From positions 1 to 17,591 of the forward strand of contig NZ_JNWK01000112.1 in assembly GCF_000716445.1 (NCBI RefSeq): DNA of 17,591 nucleotides, given 5' to 3'. Source of the DNA: Streptomyces wedmorensis. GTDB taxonomy: Bacteria; Actinomycetota; Actinomycetes; Streptomycetales; Streptomycetaceae. A program made the position numbers and the translations under genes. Below the pieces are notes generated by a model. The model saw nothing but the letters and a program-made list of their open reading frames with translations, had not been told where the DNA came from and did no database searches. This document shows, in pieces, positions 6,915 to 13,079 of this stretch. The first letter of the stretch is position 1. Every line of letters begins with the position of its first letter.

Positions 6915-7528
6915 GCTGAGGTCCCACGAGGTACGAGGCATCGTCTCTCAGCACGTGCCCGGATGAGAAGCAGACAGCACAAACGAGAACGGGTGAGATT
7001 CCGACAGGTTCAACGCGACAGGACACCCGCGGATCTCAGGTAGATGGCACGAGTGCCAACCTGGTGCCATTGCAGGTGAGACTGTGCCGCGAAAACCTGG
7101 ACCCTACAAAAGGATTTGTAGGATCTCGCGGCCCGTGTCAGAGCGCCCAGGCTGTGATCTGCGGGTTCTGGGTTGTTCCACGGCATGGCGGGAGGGTTTT
7201 GTCTCATCGTCGTGTCATCTCCTCTGCGTGCTTTCCGGGCTGCGGTAGCCACTCGCTTCCCGAATGCCGTGGGTATCCCGTCTCAGATGATCCGCTTCGA
7301 GGCCATCGAAACAGGTCCAGTCGATGCCTCGGTATCCCTGAAGCTGCTCCGGGTTCGAGCCGTCGGCGCAGGAAGTAGCGCCGAGATCGATCATGGCCAC
7401 GGACTGGGGGGCTCGCTGTCCCATGAATGGCGCGGGGCTCTTCCCTCACCAACACTGAAGGGGTCCCGCTCACAACGGCACCCGTCCGGTCGCGGGCAGA
7501 CCCAGAGTCCTGAAACGGAGCAGCAGCT
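6915..7528. other. 614-bp stretch without a convincing gene
   Basis: Codon bias here is weaker than in flanking genes and no protein family is recognised. The best small frame is on the minus strand at 7215-7424 (69 aa, contains MIDLGATSCADGSN and GIDWTCFDGLEAD) with only moderate third-position G/C; it could be a small gene or a remnant. A nested inverted repeat at 7087-7131 is listed separately. A GGTTCGAGCC string at 7350 looks like a tRNA T-loop but no acceptor or anticodon stem fits. Confidence 0.4.
7087..7131. repeat. Nested inverted repeat (two perfect stems)
   Basis: CCTACAAA-AGGA-TTTGTAGG (7103-7122) is a perfect 8-bp stem with a 4-nt loop. It is enclosed by a second perfect pair, CCGCGA (7087-7092) and TCGCGG (7126-7131). 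The A/T-rich inner stem stands out in this GC-rich sequence. It could be an operator, a structured RNA or the end of a lost mobile element. Confidence 0.5.
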
Positions 7529-7687
7529 GTGTCGGATCTTGAGCAGAACAAGAAGGTTGTCGTCGACTACTTCCAGATGGTGGTCGGTGGGGGGATCGAG
7601 AAGGCGATCGCTGACTACCTCGGCCCGGGGTACGTCCAGCACAACCCTGACATGCAGTTCGGCGACGAGGGGTTCATCGAGTTCAAC
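7529..7687 (+). pseudogene. SnoaL-like (NTF2-fold) gene fragment, copy 1
   Basis: The first 53 codons encode the start of a SnoaL/NTF2-fold protein: VVVDYFQMVV, then YLGPGYVQHNP and GDEGFIEFN. Family members are about 120-140 aa; here resemblance stops abruptly at FIEFN (7687). The frame continues with unrelated residues to 7816. The GTG start has CGGAG 8 nt upstream, so a short product could still be made, but the cone-shaped fold needs the missing half. The first 159 bp match copy 2 at 8681-8839 with only 5 differences, 3 of them in the first 9 bases. Unlike copy 2, this copy has no operator or promoter motif upstream. Confidence 0.75.
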
Positions 7688-7738
7688 GGAGCCTTCCGCC
7701 GACTATGTCGGCATGTTCTGAAGGTGATCCACAGGAGT

Positions 7739-7785
7739 AGTCGTGGCCTCTCCTGCCCTCCACAGCGGGAGAGGTGGCGCGATGC
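7739..7785. repeat. 47-bp direct repeat, copy 1
   Basis: It begins AGTCGTGGCCTCTCC and ends GGCGCGATGC, and recurs at 8849-8895 with one mismatch. Both copies lie just after a truncated SnoaL fragment, 51 bp and 9 bp after it respectively. Inside, CCTCTCC (7747-7753) pairs with GGAGAGG (7768-7774), giving a 7-bp stem that could act as a terminator. Confidence 0.8.
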
Positions 7786-7808
7786 AAGTAGCTGGTTCCG
7801 CCACCGCG

Positions 7809-8034
7809 CACGGTGATCGCGCGGCGGGAGCTGCATCCTGCCGGCTGGCATCGCCGTCAGGGGCTCGTCTGTGTGTCGCCGGCCCCGTCGTAGCGCTCCG
7901 AGCGCCTCCGGCGTCCGGCTGTCGCCCAGAGCGATCAAGTCCAGGCCGCGCGCGTCGACCGCCTCACCGAGCGGAGTGAGGGTGTATTCGAAGGCTGGTG
8001 CGCCCGATGTGCTCCCGCCCGACACCTGGCACTG
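7809..8034 (-). pseudogene. HxlR-like winged-helix C-terminal remnant
   Basis: On the minus strand, directly after the broken TetR gene, the frame reads SGGSTSGAPAFEYTLTPLGEAV and then GLDLIALGDS. FEYTLTPLGEAV resembles the wing strand and following helix of HxlR/MarR-type regulators; compare TYGLTPLGTEI in the intact HxlR protein at 15558-15944. The recognition helix and N-terminus are missing. If the assignment is right, the decayed block repeats the TetR-then-HxlR order of the intact locus. The match is short, so this stays tentative. Confidence 0.45.
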
Positions 8035-8037
8035 CTC

Positions 8038-8137
8038 GCGGTCAGCGCGCGCTGCGGCGCAGTCTCGTCGGGAACGGCGTTGTCGATCAGTACCCGGGCG
8101 GCCGCGACGGCGTCGTGGGCCGGCTGGTCGCTGTCGG
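8038..8137. repeat. Exact 100-bp direct repeat, copy A
   Basis: It is identical base for base to 8894-8993. Both copies encode, on the minus strand, the C-terminal piece of a TetR protein (SDQPAHDAVAAARVLIDNAV). Copy A is joined at its right edge to TetR codons ending NAAVEAA. Confidence 0.9.
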
Positions 8138-8522
8138 GCTGCTTCCACCGCGGCGTTGTGGAACGGACAGCCGCGCATCACGGAGGCCACCGACGGTGTC
8201 GTGGGGTTCTCGGCGACCTTGGTGAACACCGCCAGAAGCTGCTGCTTCGGCGTCGTCCCCTCGCGCTGCAGTTCTTCGTCGAAGCCGCGCGACACCTGCT
8301 CGTCGAAGGTCCGCAGGTACTCCGCCACCAGGGCGTTCTTCGTCGGGAAGCGCTGGTAGAAGGTCCGCGACGAGACCTGAGCCAGCTCGGCCAGGGCCGC
8401 AACGCCGGTGGCGTGGATGCCGTCCTCGTAGAACAGCTCGGCTGGGGCCCGAAGGATGAGCTCGCGCGCACTGCGGCCGCCGCGGCGCTGCGGGGTGGAC
8501 GGCTGGGCTTCTGCGTCTCCAT
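8038..8522 (-). pseudogene. TetR-family regulator pseudogene with internal deletion
   Basis: Translating from 8522-8535 downward gives a TetR N-terminal HTH, AELFYEDGIHATGVAALAE and VSSRTFYQRFPTKNAL, closely like the intact TetR at 14926. It continues to MRGCPFHNAAVEAA at 8138. There it jumps directly, out of frame, to SDQPAHDAVAAARVLI (8137-8038), which corresponds to the last quarter of the intact protein. About 60 codons are missing. A second lesion lies near the start: the natural ATG (8522, METQKPSRP) is one base out of frame with the HTH. Only a GTG at 8535, inside the operator, reads the HTH in frame. The HTH could still be made as a fusion, but a working ligand domain cannot. Confidence 0.8.
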
Positions 8523-8526
8523 GCCA

Positions 8527-8599
8527 AAAGTGCACCGATCGCTTTACTTCGCGTCAGGGGCATGCTAGCTTCGTCGAAGTAAGGCGATCGCTTTACTTC
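8527..8599. promoter_or_regulatory. Paired TetR-type operators and promoter P1
   Basis: Two 24-bp palindromes are centred 49 bp apart. O1a (8527-8550) is degenerate on its left arm: AAAGTGCAC-CGATCGC-TTTACTTC. O1b (8576-8599) is GAAGTAA-G-GCGATCGC-T-TTACTTC, symmetric except for one base pair. Between them a plus-strand promoter is visible: TTTACT (8543-8548), a 17-bp spacer, TAGCTT (8566-8571, preceded by TGC). O1a covers the -35 and O1b the expected start site, so a bound repressor would block both. It points toward the truncated SnoaL copy at 8681; the broken TetR gene lies divergently. Confidence 0.8.
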
Positions 8600-8680
8600 T
8601 GTCGTGGGGCGTCGACCCCGCCGATCGCCCCACCGGCCCTCTGGGCCAGACGAATCAACATCGCCGCGAAAGAGATCAAC

Positions 8681-8866
8681 ATGTCCAATCTTGAGCAGAA
8701 CAAGAAGGTTGTCGTCGACTACTTCCAGATGGTGGTCGCCGGGGGGATCGAGAAGGCGATCGCTGACTACCTCGGCCCGGGGTACGTCCAGCACAACCCT
8801 GACATGCAGTTCGGCGACGAGGGGTTCATCGAGTTCAACCACATGAGCAGTCGTGGCCTCTCCTGA
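8681..8866 (+). pseudogene. SnoaL-like (NTF2-fold) gene fragment, copy 2
   Basis: MSNLEQNKKVVVDYF through GFIEFN repeats copy 1 at about 97% DNA identity over 159 bp (8681-8839). It then reads HMSSRGLS and stops at 8866, for 61 codons in total, about half the family length. AAAGAG precedes the ATG by about 9 nt, and promoter P1 with its paired operators lies about 100 bp upstream. The control region is therefore intact while the enzyme is not. The 47-bp repeat starts 9 bp after the family-like part. A working product is unlikely. Confidence 0.75.
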
Positions 8867-8895
8867 CCTCCACAGCGGGAGAGGTGGCGCGATGC
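8849..8895. repeat. 47-bp direct repeat, copy 2
   Basis: It matches 7739-7785 with one mismatch. Its last two bases overlap the first two of the 100-bp repeat copy B, so the junction shares the dinucleotide GC. It contains the same CCTCTCC/GGAGAGG stem (8857-8863 and 8878-8884). Confidence 0.8.
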
Positions 8896-8993
8896 GGTCA
8901 GCGCGCGCTGCGGCGCAGTCTCGTCGGGAACGGCGTTGTCGATCAGTACCCGGGCGGCCGCGACGGCGTCGTGGGCCGGCTGGTCGCTGTCGG
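8894..8993. repeat. Exact 100-bp direct repeat, copy B
   Basis: It is identical to 8038-8137. Here the right edge is joined to TetR codons reading TGVVQRYKQGF (minus strand, 9025-8994), a different part of the TetR gene from that next to copy A. Confidence 0.9.
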
Positions 8994-9025
8994 AAGCCCT
9001 GCTTGTACCGCTGGACGACGCCGGT
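8894..9025 (-). pseudogene. Second TetR fragment (rearranged)
   Basis: Read on the minus strand from 9025, TGVVQRYKQGF matches TGVVQRYKQRF of the intact TetR. It is followed out of frame by SDQPAHDAVAAARVLI from the 100-bp repeat. About 35-40 codons between these parts are missing, and the whole N-terminal half is absent. Its left neighbour is the 47-bp repeat, its right neighbour the head of a tautomerase gene on the other strand. It has no start codon and is clearly non-functional. Confidence 0.75.
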
Positions 9026-9406
9026 CCCGTGATTGACCTGTTCGTGCCGGACAGCGCCCTCGACTCCGAGGCGGAGCGGGACCTGGTCGACCGGCTCACG
9101 ACGATCATGCTGAAGGCGGAGGGAGCCTGGCAGGCCGACGAGGCCGTGCTGGCGGGCTCCTGGGTGTTCCTGCACCACGCCCACGTCACCGACCTGATCT
9201 GGAAGAACGCCCACATCGACGGCTTCCGCTACGCGCTCTTCACCCCCGAGCAGATCAACGCCGCCAACGCCACCCTGCTCGACCTCCTCGCCAAGGGCGA
9301 CCTCCACCCCCAGGACGCCCGCACCTTCCCCCTCGACCAGGCCGCCCAGGCCCAGCGCCACCTCACCGGGGACCGGCCCTTCGGCCGCGTCCTGCTCGCG
9401 ATCTGA
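9026..9406 (+). pseudogene. Chimera: tautomerase head fused to alcohol-dehydrogenase tail
   Basis: VIDLFVPDSALDSEAERDL through LAGSWVFLHHAH matches the first 50-odd residues of the intact tautomerase at 12530-12967 (MPMIDLYIPEGALSPEAERDL ... LAGSWALVHHTQ). From about 9180 the same frame becomes DLIWKNAHIDGFR, then FTPEQINAANATLLDLLAKG and GDRPFGRVLLAI. That is the typical C-terminus of a zinc-type alcohol dehydrogenase/quinone oxidoreductase. The start lies exactly at the TetR junction. The ATG is gone, and if GTG 9029 is used the catalytic N-terminal Pro is lost. The frame stays open from 8936 to 9406, so a chimeric protein might be translated, but no Shine-Dalgarno is visible and neither half is complete. 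Confidence 0.7.
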
Positions 9407-9777
9407 CGACCGGTCCGACCGCCCCGGAAGGAAGCAGCGGCCTGGCGGCCCGTCGGCGGCGATGGCAAGGGCGGGCTAGGCCGATCAGTTGCCTGCTGGG
9501 TGGGCTCGTAGGTCTCGGTGGTGACCCGGCGGCTCGCGACGATGGTTGCCTCGGCGGCCTGCCAGTGAGCGGCCGCAGGCTTGCCGGGAGCGGGCCAGCA
9601 GCATCGACGGGCTGCCCGACGGGCTGTTCGTAGCCCGCCATGCGCCAGCATAACTCGGCACATACAGTGACAAACGACCGTGCCCGGCCGGTCCTCCATG
9701 AGCGCCTCCGCCGTCACCGGATGGAGAGCCGCCAGAGCGTCTTCGCCAGTCGTCACAGCCCTGGAAGGGAACACATC
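9407..9777. other. Intergenic region with possible decayed coding DNA
   Basis: About 370 bp before the MBL gene. A minus-strand frame contains HWQAAEATIVASRRVTTETYEP (about 9495-9565), which looks protein-like but has no start, no clear end and no family I recognise. None of the GCGATCGC operators occurs here, so the MBL gene is not visibly part of the TetR regulon. Confidence 0.35.
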
Positions 9778-10635
9778 ATGACGGCACCCACATCAACGCT
9801 GCAGTACGACACACTGTGCCTTCGCCGGCCGGGCCTTACCCGCGACTTGCCGCCCGGCACCCGCGAGGACCTCCAGTGGGTCTCCAACACCGCCACGCTG
9901 ATCTACGGCGAGCGCGACGCGGTAGTGGTCGACACGTTCCTCACCATCGAACAGAACCAGCAACTCGTCGACTGGGTGAAAGCCCACAACCGCAACCTGA
10001 CCTACATCTACATCACCCACGGCCACGGCGACCACGCCTTCGGCGCCAAGCAGCTCCTGGAGGCGTTCCCCCGGGCCAAGGCGGTCTCCACCGCCGCGGT
10101 CGTGGCCAAGGCGACCGCCGAAGGCAGCCCGCCGTACTTCGACACCTTCTGGACCTCGCGCTTCCCGGGAGAGGTCCCGGCGCCGCAGGTCTTCCCCGAG
10201 GTCCTGGACGGCGACACGTTCACCCTCGAAGGGCACACGCTGCAGGTGGTCGAGACCGGCTTCACCGACTGCGAGGGCAGCACCGCCCTGTGGGTGCCGG
10301 ACCTGCGGCTCGTCGTGGCCGGCGATGTCGCCTACAACGGCATCGACCAGTACCTGGGGGAGACCACCACCGCGTCCCGCGAGGAGTGGATGCGCGCCAC
10401 CGACACGCTCGCCGCACTCGACCCCGCCTACGTCGTCGCCGGACACAAGAAGCCCGACCTGCCCGACGACCCGAAGATCCTGGCCGAGACCAAGAAGTAC
10501 CTGGCGGACTTCAACCGGCTCGACGCCGAGACCGAGACCGCGGCCGAACTGTTTGAGGCGATGCTCGCGCTGTACCCCAACCGAGCCAACCCGGGCTCGC
10601 TGTGGGGCGGAGCGAAGAGGGCCAAGAGTCTCTGA
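9778..10635 (+). CDS. MBL-fold metallo-hydrolase (285 aa)
   Basis: The metallo-beta-lactamase fold signature THGHGDH lies at residues 80-86 (H81, H83, D85, H86). It is followed by the bridging Asp in VAGDVAYN (D183) and the last His in VAGHKKP (H223). These ligands normally hold two metal ions for hydrolysis of esters, thioesters or lactones. The third canonical His (as in GHTPGS) is not seen: the matching segment reads ETGFTDCEGSTALW, so an Asp or Cys may replace it. GGAAGGGA lies 8 nt before the ATG at 9778, which settles the start against the open upstream frame. It stands alone on this strand and converges on the hydrolase at 10771. The substrate is unknown. Confidence 0.85.
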   Translation: MTAPTSTLQYDTLCLRRPGLTRDLPPGTREDLQWVSNTATLIYGERDAVVVDTFLTIEQNQQLVDWVKAHNRNLTYIYITHGHGDHAFGAKQLLEAFPRAKAVSTAAVVAKATAEGSPPYFDTFWTSRFPGEVPAPQVFPEVLDGDTFTLEGHTLQVVETGFTDCEGSTALWVPDLRLVVAGDVAYNGIDQYLGETTTASREEWMRATDTLAALDPAYVVAGHKKPDLPDDPKILAETKKYLADFNRLDAETETAAELFEAMLALYPNRANPGSLWGGAKRAKSL

Positions 10636-10686
10636 CGAAATGGCGTTGGCCCGACGCCTCGTGTCGGCTCGCGGGCCGGGCCAACT

Positions 10687-10731
10687 GCAACAGGGCCCCG
10701 ACCACACCGCGGTCGGGGCCCTCGTCGTTGC
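10687..10731. terminator. Bidirectional terminator between convergent genes
   Basis: AGGGCCCCGACC (10692-10703) pairs perfectly with GGTCGGGGCCCT (10711-10722), a 12-bp stem with a 7-nt loop. GCAAC/GTTGC (10687-10691 and 10727-10731) extend it. It lies between the MBL gene (+, ends 10635) and the hydrolase (-, ends 10771). Confidence 0.85.
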
Positions 10732-10770
10732 GTACAGGACAGGCGTGTTCTCGGGAATCTGGCCGGGAAG

Positions 10771-11862
10771 CTAGAGCGCGGCCGCGAAGCCGTGGATGTC
10801 CCGTACGACGGCGGTGTGCAGGTCGGGTAGTGCCGTCTCGAAGATGACGTCGCCGTCGTGGACGATGCCGGCGACGGTGCGGCTGATGACGCTCACCCCG
10901 GCCCGGGCGAGGTTGCGGGCATAGGCGAGACCTTCGTCGCGTACGGAGTCGAGCTCGCTGGTGGAGATGGTGTGTGGCGGCAGCCCGGCCAGGTCGTCCT
11001 CGGTGGCCCGGTAGGGCCAGGCGAGCGGGTTGTCGCGGTGGGCGCCGTCGGGGTCGTAGACGCTGGCCAGGACGCGGCTCATGGCGAGGCTGGTGAAGTA
11101 GCCGTCGTTCTCGATCAGGGACGGCAGTTCGCGGGCCATCTTCTCGGGGGGCCAGTCGAAGGCGCCGGAGATGTGCGGGACCATCGCGTAGACGCCGTCG
11201 ATCAGGTCGGTCTTCCCTTCCCGCTTTGCCTTCAGGGCCGTGGCGAGGGTGAGGTTGCCGCCGCCGGAGTCGCCTGCGACGACCAGCTTGTCGATGCCGA
11301 GGGTGGCACGGTTGGCGTGAGCCCATTCCAGGGCGCTGAAGCAGTCGTTGAGGCCGGCCGGGAAGGGGTGGGGGCCGCGCTTGCCGGCGGCGTTGCGGAA
11401 GTCGACGCCGATGGCGACCAGGCCGGTGGCGGCCGGCTCGTCGTACCAGCGCAGGAACATCGGCTCGTCAGCGCCGAGCAGTGCCATGCCGCCGCTGTGC
11501 ATGTAGAGGATGCCGGGCAGCGGGCCGTTCGCCTCGGCGGGGCGGTGGATGAAGAGGGCGATGTCGTTGCCGTCGACGCCGGTGACCGATTCGACGCTGC
11601 GTGTCACGCCGGTGAAGGGAGGCAGATCCGCGGCGAGCGCGCCGAAGAGTGCTTCGAAACCGGCCTCGGCGGTGTTCATGAGCTCGAGCCTGGCGTCGAG
11701 TGGATCGGAGGCGGTCACGGGCGGGGTGGCGCCGCGTGTGTCGAGTCCGAAGGCCGCGAGGGCGTCCACCATGCGGGGGTCGGAGCGGACGTCGGAGGCG
11801 GGGTCGCCGTAGCGGCCTAGGAGAGCCGGCTGCGTCGTGGTGGGGTCGGATGACGTACTCAT
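10771..11862 (-). CDS. HSL-type alpha/beta hydrolase 1 (363 aa)
   Basis: Hormone-sensitive-lipase-family features are present: the oxyanion motif at 122-125, the nucleophile in VAGDSGGGN (Ser199), the acid in SELDSVRDEG (Asp305) and the base in GIVHDGD (His335). The family hydrolyses short acyl esters. The oxyanion motif is HSGG rather than HGGG. A long N-terminal cap (about 100 residues) begins RYGDPASDVRSDPRM, the same layout as hydrolase 2 at 13589. Segments such as [16 protein letters not shown] and DCFSALEW are shared, marking the two as paralogs. GTGAGG lies about 9 nt before the ATG at 11862. It is probably the last gene of the tautomerase-SnoaL-hydrolase unit driven by P2, though a strong hairpin lies between it and the SnoaL gene. 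Confidence 0.85.
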   Translation of the reverse strand: MSTSSDPTTTQPALLGRYGDPASDVRSDPRMVDALAAFGLDTRGATPPVTASDPLDARLELMNTAEAGFEALFGALAADLPPFTGVTRSVESVTGVDGNDIALFIHRPAEANGPLPGILYMHSGGMALLGADEPMFLRWYDEPAATGLVAIGVDFRNAAGKRGPHPFPAGLNDCFSALEWAHANRATLGIDKLVVAGDSGGGNLTLATALKAKREGKTDLIDGVYAMVPHISGAFDWPPEKMARELPSLIENDGYFTSLAMSRVLASVYDPDGAHRDNPLAWPYRATEDDLAGLPPHTISTSELDSVRDEGLAYARNLARAGVSVISRTVAGIVHDGDVIFETALPDLHTAVVRDIHGFAAAL

Positions 11863-11973
11863 GCCTGTTGCCTCACCTGCGTCGGGCTGAGATGCGAGCT
11901 CGTGGGGGCCGGGGCCGGGGGAGGCTGGTCGCGCGGGCGACACAGCCGTCCCTCGCGGGCTTCCGGCCGGATT

Positions 11974-11992
11974 CCGGGCGGTATCCGCCCGG
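11974..11992 (-). terminator. Perfect hairpin inside the presumed operon
   Basis: CCGGGCGG-TAT-CCGCCCGG is a perfect 8-bp stem with a 3-nt loop in the 163-bp gap between the SnoaL-like gene and hydrolase 1. No U-run follows. It may partly terminate transcription or set a 3' end so that hydrolase 1 is expressed less than the genes before it. Confidence 0.5.
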
Positions 11993-12025
11993 GGCGTCGT
12001 GGGGGTAGGGCTCCGTTTGCGGCGG

Positions 12026-12409
12026 TCAGCTCTTGCCGAGGGCGCGGGAGATCTGCACGGTGTCGGCGGTCTGCTGCAGGCGGGTGATCTTGCTGTCGCG
12101 CAGGGTGTAGATGTGGACGAAGCGCGCGGTGAATCGATTGCCGGTGGCCTTCGCCTTGCCCTGGTAGCGGCCCAGAGCGATGACCTTGTCGTCGACCTCC
12201 CAGTACTCGTCACCCTCGGCCCAGAACTCGTCGAACTCTCCGAAGAAGGGGAAGAAGTCGTTGATGATCGAGTCATAGCCGTTGTAGACGCCCCCGTTGG
12301 GGAAGCCTTCGGCGACGTCCCACTGGGCGTCCGGCGAAATGACGGCGCTGATGACGTTCATGTCGCCCTTGGCGGCGTACATGCGCTTGATGATGTCGGC
12401 GTTGGACAT
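12026..12409 (-). CDS. SnoaL-like / NTF2-fold protein (127 aa)
   Basis: Length and sequence layout fit the SnoaL/ketosteroid-isomerase-like NTF2 fold: an N-terminal helix (ADIIKRMYAAKG), then DAQWDVAEGFPNGGVYNGYDSI, and C-terminal strands ALGRYQGKAKATGN and FVHIYTLRDSKITRLQQTADT. That last strand (H-x-Y/F-x-L-x-D-x-K-I) is the family's hallmark. Members bind or isomerise small hydrophobic compounds; no specific catalytic set is recognised. It is only distantly related to the two truncated SnoaL fragments at 7.5 and 8.7 kb, so it is not their parent. AAGGAG lies about 11 nt before the ATG at 12409. It sits downstream of the tautomerase on the same strand. Confidence 0.8.
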   Translation of the reverse strand: MSNADIIKRMYAAKGDMNVISAVISPDAQWDVAEGFPNGGVYNGYDSIINDFFPFFGEFDEFWAEGDEYWEVDDKVIALGRYQGKAKATGNRFTARFVHIYTLRDSKITRLQQTADTVQISRALGKS

Positions 12410-12529
12410 GGTGTGTCTTTCTCCTTGTCGAGCTGATCACCGCACCGGGTGGCGGGCGATCGTTCGGGGGTGTCCGGCCGGGGTGCGGGCGCGGGGTGTG
12501 CCCATCCATTCGGAGGGAGGGGCCGGGGT

Positions 12530-12967
12530 TCAGCGCCCCAGTCCGGCGAGCCGCTCGCGGGCGGTCTCGCGGGCCTGTTCGGCGTCGCCCGTGACGATGG
12601 TGAGGACGTCCTCCAGGCCGATCAGCCGGCCGCCCCAGCCCCAGCGGCGCTCGGGTATCTCCAGCGGGAAGACGAACACCCGCGAGGGATCCCTGGGGTG
12701 GTCAGGCCCCTCGGCGTCGAGCACGGCCTCGGTGATCAGGCCCTGCGGCGCAAAGGCGTCGACCCGGTAGCGGGGCTCGGCGGCCGGTGCGCCGCCGGCG
12801 TAGATCTGCGTGTGGTGGACCAGGGCCCAGGAGCCGGCGAGTACATCCTCATCGGCAGGCCAGGCGCCTTCGGCCTTGAGCATCAGCGTGGTGATCCTTT
12901 CGGCCAGGTCACGTTCCGCTTCCGGGCTCAGGGCTCCCTCGGGAATGTACAAATCGATCATGGGCAT
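12530..12967 (-). CDS. Tautomerase-superfamily protein (145 aa)
   Basis: The protein starts MPMIDLYIPEGALSPEAERDL. Pro2 becomes the N-terminal residue after Met removal, as required for the catalytic base of the 4-oxalocrotonate tautomerase/MIF superfamily. The following helix (AERDLAERITTLMLKAEG) and WALVHHTQIYAGG fit a tautomerase unit. The length equals about two classic 60-aa units fused, with a second half (RVFVFPLEIPERRWGWGGR) that has lost obvious repeat similarity. These enzymes convert keto and enol forms or dehalogenate small acids; no substrate can be named. CGGAG lies about 10 nt before the ATG. It is the first gene after promoter P2, with a leader of about 130 nt. A near-identical head is found in the chimera at 9026. 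Confidence 0.8.
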   Translation of the reverse strand: MPMIDLYIPEGALSPEAERDLAERITTLMLKAEGAWPADEDVLAGSWALVHHTQIYAGGAPAAEPRYRVDAFAPQGLITEAVLDAEGPDHPRDPSRVFVFPLEIPERRWGWGGRLIGLEDVLTIVTGDAEQARETARERLAGLGR

Positions 12968-13079
12968 GATGGCTACTCTCCGTAATAAGGTCCTCGGCCT
13001 GGTTGCACCCGGGCTTCGAGCGGGGTGACCGGCGGCGCTGTCGCGGTGGAGCCGTTGCGCCGGCCGTCTTCACATCCTC

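Noticed and set aside
7345..7365. tRNA T-loop-like GGTTCGAGCC
   Set aside because: No matching acceptor, D or anticodon stems can be built around it.
7604..7611. GCGATCGC inside the SnoaL fragments (also 8756-8763)
   Set aside because: It is part of the coding sequence (Lys-Ala-Ile-Ala codons) and lacks the AGTAA/TTACT arms that define the operator.
8087..9361. Minus-strand ORF of 424 aa spanning the graveyard
   Set aside because: It strings together out-of-frame readings of several gene fragments and has no consistent family match.
7529..9406. A CRISPR array or tandem repeat locus
   Set aside because: The repeats here are two-copy segments of 47, 100 and 159 bp with coding content, without regular spacing or multiple units.
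10858..11820. Plus-strand ORF opposite hydrolase 1
   Set aside because: It is the mirror frame of the HSL hydrolase codons; the same holds for 13361-14698 opposite hydrolase 2.
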